This document shows, one piece after another, positions 1-6,907 of a stretch of 15,121 nucleotides of DNA (its first letter is position 1; every line of letters starts with the position of its first letter). The notes under the pieces are model-generated. The model was not told the DNA's origin. It saw nothing but the letters and a program-made list of their open reading frames with translations, and did no database searches. Position numbers and translations under genes: made by a program. The stretch lies in NCBI GenBank assembly GCA_964443785.1, contig CAYUER010000020.1, positions 1 through 15,121 of the forward strand. The letters run 5' to 3'. The DNA comes from CALMZN01 sp964443785. GTDB lineage: Bacteria; Patescibacteriota; Patescibacteriia; UBA1558; GWA2-36-10.

Positions 1-28
1 TATATTTTATTTTTTATTTTATTGATCA

Positions 29-1393
29 TTATCTTCCCAAAGCAATATTAAACATGGCATTGATGGTTTTGAGGATGATGGATATATCTAGAGACACTGA
101 TTGATTTTTGATATAAAACAAATCATACTGTAGTTTTTCTTTGGCGTCAGCCACTGAAGCGCCGTAGGGATAGTTGATTTGCGCCCAGCCAGTCAGGCCT
201 GGCTTGATCAAATGTCTTTCATTGTAAAATGGTATTTCTTTTTTGAGCTGCTCGACAAATTCTGGTCTTTCGGGACGTGGTCCGACAAAACTCATATTGC
301 CGATGATGATGTTCAAAAATTGCGGTACTTCATCTAGGCGAGTTTTGCGGAGCAACTTGCCTATCCTCGTGATACGGGGATCATTGGCCGAGGCCCAGAC
401 AGCGCCATTTTGCTCAGCATTTTCTTGCATTGTGCGAAATTTGTAAACCTTAAAGATTTTATTATTGAGGCCGACTCTTTCTTGTTGGTAGATGATTTTA
501 CCTTTTGACTCGAGCTTGATAGCGATGATGATCAAGGGAATGAAGAGTAGAGAGATCAGACCAAAGAAAATAGCTGCGAATAAATCAATAAATCTTTTTA
601 CGATCTCGAAGTTGTTATTGTGGCGACCATTGAAGTTTTCGAGAAACCAATTTTTTTCCAAAAGCATGAGCGGTATTTTGCCGATAATTTTTTCATAAAA
701 ATTGGTTAGGTTGTAATACTGTATTTTGAGATTGATGTTTTCAAATAAATAGCGTGATACTTCGCTAGCGTATTTGGGATTTTGGACTACCACTACTGTT
801 TGTATTTTGTGCTTCAAAAATTCACTTTTCAAATCAACTAGATTTTTACTGATGGGTATGATTTGGTATTTTTCGGGCACAGGAGCAAAGTCAGGATTGA
901 CTATCAGTTTGAGCTGGTAGCCTAGCTGTGGTTGATTGATGATTTCTTCGGCTAGGGCCAATGACTCGTCATTGAGTCCGATGATAGCTAGGTTGTTGCC
1001 CAAGGAACGGCTAGAGATCAGCTGGTAAAACAATTTGCGCCAGCTAGCAAAGAGGATGGTATAGATAGCTATTAAGATTAATAGGATAGTTTGTGGGCGC
1101 ATCTGGTCGAAGCTATCAGAAAAGATATAGAAAAAAATGATAGCTAGGACAGCATTGATAGCCAAATTTTTGAGGATCAATCCATAAAAGCTAAAATCAT
1201 TGCGGACTTTTTTGAATTCGTAGAGACCATTGATAAAAAAAACGACTAGCCAGATCGCAAAAATAATGCTAAAAGGTAAGAGGTGCCTCTGCCAGATGTC
1301 TGGGTCCAGATGGCGATAACGCAGCCAGAGAGTGAGCCCTAAGCTGAGATAGAGGATGATGATGTCACCAAATAATAATAGGCCTTTTTTCAT
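29..1393 (-). CDS. Polyprenyl-phosphate sugar-1-phosphate transferase (exopolysaccharide priming enzyme, WcaJ/WbaP-type)
   Basis: 454 aa membrane enzyme expected to move a sugar-1-phosphate from a nucleotide sugar onto undecaprenyl phosphate at the cytoplasmic face, the first step of exopolysaccharide or O-antigen synthesis. Seen: several N-terminal membrane segments (about 5-24, 39-56, 74-92, 101-117), a CoA-binding-like soluble middle region (about 130-235), a further hydrophobic helix at about 268-293, then the catalytic domain. Its family motifs are KFRTM (318-322), DPRIT (338-342), the Asp354-Glu355 catalytic dyad in TRLDE, GPRPE (371-375) and PGLTGWAQ (398-405). The length fits the long, multi-TM family members rather than the minimal PglC type. 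The ATG at 1393 lies about 19 bases below a consensus promoter and has no Shine-Dalgarno motif. It is transcribed away from the ligase gene. The sugar cannot be told from sequence. The family call is firm. Confidence 0.95.
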   Translation of the reverse strand: MKKGLLLFGDIIILYLSLGLTLWLRYRHLDPDIWQRHLLPFSIIFAIWLVVFFINGLYEFKKVRNDFSFYGLILKNLAINAVLAIIFFYIFSDSFDQMRPQTILLILIAIYTILFASWRKLFYQLISSRSLGNNLAIIGLNDESLALAEEIINQPQLGYQLKLIVNPDFAPVPEKYQIIPISKNLVDLKSEFLKHKIQTVVVVQNPKYASEVSRYLFENINLKIQYYNLTNFYEKIIGKIPLMLLEKNWFLENFNGRHNNNFEIVKRFIDLFAAIFFGLISLLFIPLIIIAIKLESKGKIIYQQERVGLNNKIFKVYKFRTMQENAEQNGAVWASANDPRITRIGKLLRKTRLDEVPQFLNIIIGNMSFVGPRPERPEFVEQLKKEIPFYNERHLIKPGLTGWAQINYPYGASVADAKEKLQYDLFYIKNQSVSLDISIILKTINAMFNIALGR

Positions 1394-1397
1394 AAAT

Positions 1398-1426
1398 TTG
1401 TATTTATCATTAATTTATATTATAAT
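1398..1426 (+). promoter_or_regulatory. Candidate sigma70-type promoter for the O-antigen ligase-like gene
   Basis: TTGTAT (1398-1403), a 17-base spacer, then a perfect TATAAT (1421-1426). The predicted start near 1433 would leave a leader of about 45 bases before the ATG at 1479. The -35 matches consensus at only three of six positions and the region is AT-rich, so this is weaker evidence than for the opposing promoter. Its -10 overlaps the -10 of the leftward promoter. Confidence 0.5.
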
Positions 1427-1448
1427 AATAAATACCTATTTTTGTCAA
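1419..1448 (-). promoter_or_regulatory. Consensus sigma70-type promoter for the sugar transferase gene
   Basis: Read on the minus strand: a perfect TTGACA (1448-1443), an 18-base spacer, and a perfect TATAAT (1424-1419). Transcription would start near 1412, giving a leader of about 19 bases before the ATG at 1393. Two perfect hexamers at acceptable spacing in an intergenic region make this the best-supported promoter of the window. Confidence 0.75.
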
Positions 1449-1478
1449 GAAAATTTTATTACCCATAATTTATAAAAT

Positions 1479-3650
1479 ATGTCGCAATTACTCAATTTTT
1501 TGGGAGCCAAAGATGCTGGCTGGCGGATTTTTATCAGACTGGGCTTGATATTTGTGTTGTTTGCCCCACTGATCATTTACAATGAAGCCTATTTTCCTTT
1601 TATTTTTCCGCGTAATATGTATTTTAGGCTTATTATTGAGCTACTTTTCTTTGCTTATCTATGGTTAGTGCTCAAAAATACTTATCAATGGCCAAAATTT
1701 AATAAAGGATTTATTTTTTTTGGATTATTTATTTTGACTTTGACTATTGCTAGTATTTTTGGGGGAAATTTTTTGTTTAGTTTTTGGAGCACTTTTGAGC
1801 GTATGGATGGTTTAGTCAATTGGTACCATCTCTTGTTGTATGTGATAGTTTTGCTCGGTGTCAATCGCACGGAAAAAGATTGGCAAATATTATTTAGAAC
1901 TTCGTTGGTAGTGGCAGTTTTGGTGGCTTTGTATGCTCTTGGTCAGGCTTTGGGTGCTAGCTTCCTCCTGAGCTCAGCTGGTGGTCAGCGTTTATCCAGC
2001 ACCTTAGGTAATGCTGCCTATGTCGGTTCATATTTATTTTTGCACATAGTTTTAACTGCTTATTTTTTGTTCAAAAAAATCAGCCACAAACATTGGTACT
2101 CTTGGTCAGCCTTGTTGGATATTTTAGCCATTATTTTGTTTGTGATTGTCTTATTGGCTACTGAGACTAGAGGGGCCCTGCTTGGTTTATTGTCTTTTGC
2201 TTTTTTGTTGACTTTAGCTTATCTCTATTATGAGCGTCAGAAAAAAAATAAGTTTTATTATCTAGTAGCTGGTTTGTTGTTAGCGTCTATTGTATTTTTG
2301 GTGACTATTTTTATCCAAAAAGATAGTGCTTGGGTCAGATCTGTGCCAATATTTTCCCGCTTAGCCAATATTTCATTGACTGACACTACCACCCAATCTC
2401 GTTTGTTGATTTGGAAAAATAGCTTGACTCACGCTTTTGTTGCTAAGCCTATTTTTGGTTGGGGTGAAGAAAATTTTGCCGATGCTTTTAATCAGTATTT
2501 TCCTTCGGCCATTTTTGTGAGTAATGGTTCGGAGATTTGGTTTGACCGACCACACAATATCTTGATCCAGCACTTAGTCCATGGCGGCATCATTGGCCTG
2601 GGCTTTTATCTAGCTATTTTTGTTTATTTGCTCGGGGTTTTCTGGCAAAGGATTAGACAGGGTCAATTTTGGCTTTGGCCAGTCTTTTGGTCAGCTTTTT
2701 TGCTTGGTTTTTTGGTGCAGGACTTTTTCATCTTTGATAATCTCAATGTCAATGTTGTTTTTTATCTGATTTTGGCTTATTTGTTTTATCAGACCACTGC
2801 TGCCAGTCATGAGGGCCTAGGATCGCGCTGGCGTGCTCATTTTCAAGCTTGGCAGGCTAGATTATTGTTGCATAGGTTCAATTTGACTTTGAGGGGTATT
2901 ATTTTGATTTTATTGGCCTTGGTTTTTTGTCATTTTATGGTGCTTAAACCATGGCGTAGCAATACTATTTTTGTCAGTACTTTTTTAGCTGCTCGCCAAG
3001 CTCAGACAGCCGAGGATTTTGAGAATATCAAAAATGATTGGTTGCGCTCGTATTATATGTTGCCTTTGGGTGACAAAGAAAAAGTAGCCGCTCTCAATGA
3101 TCTCTTGGGTATTATCATCAACAATCCTCAAGCTACTAGTGATATCAAGTTTGATTTTATACGTTTTACTGGTCAGCACCTAGAAGCCAATTATGAAAAA
3201 TATCCCTTAGATATTCGTTCGGGTATGTTTCTTTCCAATTTTTATCAATTTGTTGGCACTTTTGACCCTTCTTTTGTGGATCGTGATATTACACTTTTGG
3301 AAAATATGGCCAAGCTTGCTCCCTGGAGATTGGAGATTAAATTTGCTTTGCAAGAGGCTTACCAGAAAAAAGGCGATTTTGACCAAGCTCGTAAGCAGGT
3401 TTTGGCTGCTACCGCTCTATCACCAAAGTCTCCTGATGTGCAGTGGCATTTGGTGGAATTTTATTGGCTGAGCAAAGACTATCAAGCCTTTACTCAGGCT
3501 ATAGAGCAAGTACGTGATTTGAATCGTCAGCGCAATGGTTTTGATTTTAGCGGGGCCCAGATTAGTAGTCTCAAAAATTATTCACAACAAGCTAAGGAAT
3601 TTAAGCAAGTAGAATTAGCTGCTGAATTAGAAAAATTTTTGGCTAAATAA
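1479..3650 (+). CDS. O-antigen ligase/polymerase-like membrane protein (Wzy_C family) with C-terminal TPR-like region
   Basis: 723 aa. About 12 hydrophobic segments lie between residues 18 and 489. A large extracytoplasmic loop (about 281-365) carries the family landmarks: ETRGA (229-233) just before a TM, SRLLIWKNSL (307-316), FGWG (326-329) and RPHN (357-360) followed by a Gly-rich TM start. After the last TM (about 471-489) a soluble, helix-rich tail runs to the end. At about 615-690 it shows TPR-like helical pairs, including a KKGDFDQARKQ motif. Family members join glycan repeats (Wzy), ligate polysaccharide to a lipid carrier (WaaL) or glycosylate pilins (PglL/PilO-type). Sequence alone does not separate these. 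The divergent priming transferase favours polysaccharide assembly, while the downstream pilus operon keeps pilin glycosylation possible. The ATG at 1479 has no Shine-Dalgarno motif, and the gene ends in a terminator. Confidence 0.88.
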   Translation: MSQLLNFLGAKDAGWRIFIRLGLIFVLFAPLIIYNEAYFPFIFPRNMYFRLIIELLFFAYLWLVLKNTYQWPKFNKGFIFFGLFILTLTIASIFGGNFLFSFWSTFERMDGLVNWYHLLLYVIVLLGVNRTEKDWQILFRTSLVVAVLVALYALGQALGASFLLSSAGGQRLSSTLGNAAYVGSYLFLHIVLTAYFLFKKISHKHWYSWSALLDILAIILFVIVLLATETRGALLGLLSFAFLLTLAYLYYERQKKNKFYYLVAGLLLASIVFLVTIFIQKDSAWVRSVPIFSRLANISLTDTTTQSRLLIWKNSLTHAFVAKPIFGWGEENFADAFNQYFPSAIFVSNGSEIWFDRPHNILIQHLVHGGIIGLGFYLAIFVYLLGVFWQRIRQGQFWLWPVFWSAFLLGFLVQDFFIFDNLNVNVVFYLILAYLFYQTTAASHEGLGSRWRAHFQAWQARLLLHRFNLTLRGIILILLALVFCHFMVLKPWRSNTIFVSTFLAARQAQTAEDFENIKNDWLRSYYMLPLGDKEKVAALNDLLGIIINNPQATSDIKFDFIRFTGQHLEANYEKYPLDIRSGMFLSNFYQFVGTFDPSFVDRDITLLENMAKLAPWRLEIKFALQEAYQKKGDFDQARKQVLAATALSPKSPDVQWHLVEFYWLSKDYQAFTQAIEQVRDLNRQRNGFDFSGAQISSLKNYSQQAKEFKQVELAAELEKFLAK

Positions 3651-3676
3651 TTATTAGAAAATTTTGAAAAACAACC

Positions 3677-3710
3677 AGCGCCTTATGCACATTAGGCGCT
3701 CTTTGTTTTT
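3677..3710 (+). terminator. Intrinsic terminator after the O-antigen ligase-like gene
   Basis: A 7-bp perfect stem, AGCGCCT (3677-3683) with AGGCGCT (3694-3700), encloses a 10-base loop that can pair a little further. It is followed directly by the T-rich run CTTTGTTTTT (3701-3710). It lies 27 bases after the TAA and ends transcription before the chemosensory operon. Confidence 0.85.
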
Positions 3711-3730
3711 ATACTTAAATATGTTATAAT
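3703..3730 (+). promoter_or_regulatory. Candidate extended -10 promoter of the chemosensory/pilus operon
   Basis: TGTTATAAT (3722-3730) is a perfect TATAAT with the TGn extended -10 element. A partial -35, TTGTTT (3703-3708), lies 16 bases upstream, inside the T-tract of the preceding terminator. Predicted transcription starts near 3737, leaving a leader of about 62 bases before the GTG at 3799. It is the only good promoter-like sequence I see before the eight co-directional genes. Confidence 0.65.
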
Positions 3731-3738
3731 TTATGATA

Positions 3739-3773
3739 TTGAGCAGACCATTGGATGGCATTCAGTTGCTCAA
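3739..3773 (+). promoter_or_regulatory. 5' leader hairpin of the chemosensory/pilus operon
   Basis: A perfect 7-bp inverted repeat, TTGAGCA (3739-3745) and TGCTCAA (3767-3773), starts almost at the predicted transcription start. Inside it a smaller CCAT/ATGG stem (3748-3751 with 3755-3758) can form. No T-run follows, so it is not a terminator. It could stabilise the mRNA, act as an operator, or be chance. It matches no riboswitch class I recognise. Confidence 0.35.
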
Positions 3774-3798
3774 GTCATAAAAAAGAAAAACAAAAAAA

Positions 3799-4941
3799 GT
3801 GAAGCTGGTTGAAACAAAAATTTATTTGAAATTTATTCTTTGGTTTTTGGCTGTGGCCCTTTTGCCTCTGGCTGTTTTATTAGCTTCTATCTACACTTCT
3901 ACTCAGTATCGTGATGTCTTGCAGATGGGTATTTGGCCGGCCAATGTTTTGATCGGTCTTTTTGTTTCTCTGGCTATGGTCTTGGGCTTGTCATTGATTG
4001 CTACTCGTCATTTGAGCAAAAATATCACAGCACCAGTCCAAAGCTCGGTCAATGAGCTGAGTAAGGTAGTGAATTTGTTGCTAAAATCTATTCAAGGCTT
4101 ATCGGGTATTAGTCAGACCAACAATCAAATATCTCAATTCTTAACTTCCTCGTCACAGCAACAACAAAGTGGATTGAAGTCCGGCAGTCAATCCTTATCC
4201 AAGATGGTGCGATCTTTGGTGGAAATCACTCACAAAACTGGAGCAGCTACCGACAGCGTAGCCAAGGTCAATAAGCTAGCTGAAGAAGGTAAGTTGCAAT
4301 CAGAAAAGGCCCTGGCCAGTCTCGTGGCAGTCAAGACTTTGTTGACAGATACACAAAAGCTGAGCCAAGCTCTCGACCAGTACGCTCAATCAGTAGCCGA
4401 TATTGCCAAGAGAGTAGAGATGGTAGCTGAGACTACCAAGTTTTTTAGCCTCAATATGTCTATTGAAGCTAAAAAATCTTCTTACAGTGAAGAATTTAGT
4501 TCTTTGGTCAATCAAATCAGGGACCTCAATCACATCAGTGAGCAAGCAGCTAGCAGTATCCAATCACTGGCCAAAGATATGAGTCGTCAGATTGATCAGT
4601 CCAAACAGTCAGCTGTCTATGAATGGCAGGAGACCAACAAGAGTATCAAAGTGGTGACTCAGACTTTTGGTTTTTTGACCAAGATCATCAGCAATATTGA
4701 CAATATAGCTCACGATATACAGATTATTGACACAGAAACCAAAAAAACCTACCAAGATGCTGATCAAGTCAATAAAGTCATTGCTAATATTTCCCAACAG
4801 TCAAAATTGTTAGTCAAACAAACTGACGACATCACCAAGGTCATCCAAGAGCAGTTGGTAGTCACTAGATCACTCAATAAATCATCAGTAGCCCTCAACA
4901 ATGTCACTGATACTTTGGGCAATCTGGTCAAAAAAAATTAA
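3799..4941 (+). CDS. Methyl-accepting chemotaxis protein-like receptor lacking a sensor domain
   Basis: 380 aa. Two N-terminal membrane helices (about 11-33 and 47-68) are separated by only about 14 residues, so there is no ligand-binding domain. A short HAMP-like stretch (about 69-92, with ITAPV at 76-80) leads into a long coiled coil to the C-terminus. The signalling hairpin tip is recognisable but divergent. Leu218, Asn219, Ile222 and Glu223 keep the array-contact positions of E. coli Tsr L380, N381, V384 and E385. The usual EAARAGE-type turn has become EAKKSSYSEE without glycines. After the turn, F233, I240, R241 and L243 match the family FAVVA-EVR-LA segment. T116-G125, with Gln120-Gln121, fits the methylation-site consensus. 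The start is GTG at 3799: an in-frame TAA lies at 3778-3780 and TM1 follows at once. It most resembles a reduced PilJ/DifA-type receptor feeding the downstream CheW and CheA. The ligand is unknown. Confidence 0.8.
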   Translation: MKLVETKIYLKFILWFLAVALLPLAVLLASIYTSTQYRDVLQMGIWPANVLIGLFVSLAMVLGLSLIATRHLSKNITAPVQSSVNELSKVVNLLLKSIQGLSGISQTNNQISQFLTSSSQQQQSGLKSGSQSLSKMVRSLVEITHKTGAATDSVAKVNKLAEEGKLQSEKALASLVAVKTLLTDTQKLSQALDQYAQSVADIAKRVEMVAETTKFFSLNMSIEAKKSSYSEEFSSLVNQIRDLNHISEQAASSIQSLAKDMSRQIDQSKQSAVYEWQETNKSIKVVTQTFGFLTKIISNIDNIAHDIQIIDTETKKTYQDADQVNKVIANISQQSKLLVKQTDDITKVIQEQLVVTRSLNKSSVALNNVTDTLGNLVKKN

Positions 4942-4942
4942 C

Positions 4943-5359
4943 ATGGCAGCCAAGAGTCAACAATTTATCATTTTCAAATTAGCGGATCGTATCTGGGCTA
5001 GTCCTTTGAGTCAGGATAGTCAATTTTTTAGCTGTGAGCATTTGTCAGCCTTGCCTTTGAATAATAAATATATCGCTGGCTTGACCTATCTCAATGGGCA
5101 GTTGTTGACTGTTTTGCGCACAGATAAATTTTTGGGCCTTACTTTTAAAATGCCTACTCATCCACAGTGTTTACAATTTAGTTATCGAGGAGATTTTTAT
5201 GCTCTCGTGGTAGAGGAGGGTCTAGACACAGTCAGTGTGAATCAAATTTTTTCAGAAAAGACTAAAAATATTGCCAATCAATACATCAAGCTGAACAAAG
5301 AAAAAATTTATATTATTGAGCCGGAAAAAATATTTGCCGAGCTAAAAATTTATGTTTAG
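4943..5359 (+). CDS. cheW: CheW-like coupling protein
   Basis: 138 aa from the ATG at 4943, one base after the receptor stop. An upstream in-frame ATG at 4901 lies inside the receptor gene and would add 14 non-homologous residues, so I reject it. CheW proteins bridge receptor tips and the CheA P5 domain in chemosensory arrays. Seen: an SH3-like beta pattern starting at FIIFKLADRIWASPL (8-22), the central turn IAGLTYLNGQLLTVL (44-58) that corresponds to the family's G-x-x-NLRG-x-hydrophobic-PV region, and FYALVVEEG (85-93), matching the usual strand before the receptor-facing groove. The normally near-invariant Arg of NLRG is Asn51 here. The protein is a little shorter than typical CheW (about 150-165 aa). 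The call rests on this pattern plus its position between receptor and CheA genes; it overlaps the CheA gene by 8 bases. Confidence 0.78.
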   Translation: MAAKSQQFIIFKLADRIWASPLSQDSQFFSCEHLSALPLNNKYIAGLTYLNGQLLTVLRTDKFLGLTFKMPTHPQCLQFSYRGDFYALVVEEGLDTVSVNQIFSEKTKNIANQYIKLNKEKIYIIEPEKIFAELKIYV

Positions 5360-6905
5360 TGAAAAGTATAGAGATTTGTATCTGTCGACTACCCAAGAAC
5401 AGCTCAAGAGTGTAGCTGATGTTTTGCTTTTGCTAGAAAAAAATCCCAAAAATACAGAATATTTGCAGACGCTTTTTATCAGTCTGCACTCTATGAAAGG
5501 CTCGGCTGCTACCATGGGCTACAAGGATACGATAGTCTATCTGCATCAGGTAGAATCTTTTGTCCAGGCTTTGATCAACGGCGTTTTGACAGTAGATAAA
5601 AATAATTTAGATATTATTTTTAGAGCTTTGGATACTTTGCAGGCCAATTTGCAATACATTAGCCATCATGGACAAGAGCTTGATTTTAAGCAGGCTATTG
5701 CGGAGCTAGAAAAATTTTTGAAATCACCAGCCAAGCTCAAAAAAAATGATAAACTCAAAAGTAAATTGCCAGACACTGCTGAGCTGGTAGCGCCTCATGA
5801 AAGCACTGAGATGATAGTGCCGGCCAAGGATTTGGACAAAGTACAAAATATTTTGGACGACCTTTTGGTCAATATCATGGGCATCAAGGGCGCAGCTATC
5901 AAGAGTGGCCAAAGTCAGCTTTTGTCTAATGTAGTGACAGCCGATACCTTGGCCAACAATTTGCGTCGTGAGCTAGAGAGGATGCGGATTTTGCCTTTGG
6001 AGCAAGTGTTTTCTAATCTGCCTTATTTGGTGCGCTCTATTGCTCGTGATGAGCACAAAAATGTTTCCCTAGTCATTGAGCACAATGATATTTCACTTGA
6101 TAAATCTATCTTGGATGAGCTACTTGAGATCATTGTCCAGCTGATCAAAAATTCGGTAGTGCACGGCATCAAGTCCAATCAAAAAAATGGCGAGATAAAA
6201 TTGCAGGCTAGCTTGGAGGGCGATGAATTATTGGTGTCAGTTAGCGACAATGGGCGCGGTATTGATTGGTCAAAAGTATTGGCCCTAGCAGTGAACAAAA
6301 AAGTCATCAGCGTCGAAGAAAGTCGTAAAATAAAATTGGCAGATATTCCTAGTTTATTGTTTCATCCTGGCATGTCTAGTAAAAAAAATATGGATATCCA
6401 CGGTGGTCGTGGTGTGGGCTTGAGTGTGGTCAAAGATAGACTAAGAAAATTAAATGGCCATGTCACAGTGGCTAGCGCTCTCAATAAAGGTACACAGTTT
6501 ATTTTGCATTTACCACTGCCACTTTCTATCTTCCGTAGTATTGCTTGGCAGCTGGGTGACTGGTCTCTGGCCATACCGATGTCACATGTTGATCGCGTAG
6601 TAAAATTGCCAGAATTGAGAGATGTCAGTAATGATAAATATTTTATTTATAATAAGAGAAAGATAAAATTAATTAATTTGCAGTCGGTCTTGCCTTTGGA
6701 GATCAAGGCGCCAGCTAAATATATTTTATTTTTGAATATCCAAAAAAATATTTTTGCCCTACCAATTTCTAGCAACATAAAAGAAAGTGAATTGGTAATG
6801 AAAAAAAATCCTAGTCTTATGCGACTTTTGCCAAAATTCAAGGGTCTGGCAGTTTCATCGTCTGGTCGCGTCAATTTAATTTTAGATGTCAATAATTTAT
6901 CATAA
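5352..6905 (+). CDS. cheA: CheA-like chemosensory histidine kinase (no P2 domain)
   Basis: 517 aa. P1/Hpt (about 1-115): phosphoacceptor His46 in LHSMKGSAATMGY. Lys49, His65 and Glu68 complete the four-residue network known around the CheA acceptor His. There is no P2 domain, only a Lys-rich linker (about 122-155). P3 dimerisation (about 155-250) includes RMRILPLEQVF (210-220). P4 HATPase (about 250-392) has an N-box with Asn267 and His271, a G1 box SDNGRGID (298-305), an F-box-like FHPGMSS (337-343) and a G2 box GGRGVGLSVV (351-360). P5 CheW-like (about 393-517) ends in GRVNLILDV. It should autophosphorylate under receptor/CheW control and pass phosphate to the regulator encoded 2 bases downstream. 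Oddities: the N-box His and Asp of E. coli CheA (THLVRNSLDHG) are Gln263 and Val270. The ATG at 5352 overlaps the CheW end by 8 bases, suggesting translational coupling. Confidence 0.92.
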   Translation: MFSEKYRDLYLSTTQEQLKSVADVLLLLEKNPKNTEYLQTLFISLHSMKGSAATMGYKDTIVYLHQVESFVQALINGVLTVDKNNLDIIFRALDTLQANLQYISHHGQELDFKQAIAELEKFLKSPAKLKKNDKLKSKLPDTAELVAPHESTEMIVPAKDLDKVQNILDDLLVNIMGIKGAAIKSGQSQLLSNVVTADTLANNLRRELERMRILPLEQVFSNLPYLVRSIARDEHKNVSLVIEHNDISLDKSILDELLEIIVQLIKNSVVHGIKSNQKNGEIKLQASLEGDELLVSVSDNGRGIDWSKVLALAVNKKVISVEESRKIKLADIPSLLFHPGMSSKKNMDIHGGRGVGLSVVKDRLRKLNGHVTVASALNKGTQFILHLPLPLSIFRSIAWQLGDWSLAIPMSHVDRVVKLPELRDVSNDKYFIYNKRKIKLINLQSVLPLEIKAPAKYILFLNIQKNIFALPISSNIKESELVMKKNPSLMRLLPKFKGLAVSSSGRVNLILDVNNLS

Positions 6906-6907
6906 CT

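Noticed and set aside
1390..1410. Six-codon upstream frame (ATG at 1410 on the minus strand) whose TGA overlaps the sugar transferase ATG
   Set aside because: It is in an AT-rich leader, has no ribosome binding site and is short enough to occur by chance. It would need conservation to be believed.
4901..4942. Upstream ATG that would lengthen the CheW-like protein by 14 residues
   Set aside because: It lies inside the receptor coding region and adds residues with no CheW similarity. The ATG at 4943 is directly after the receptor stop and fits the operon's packing.
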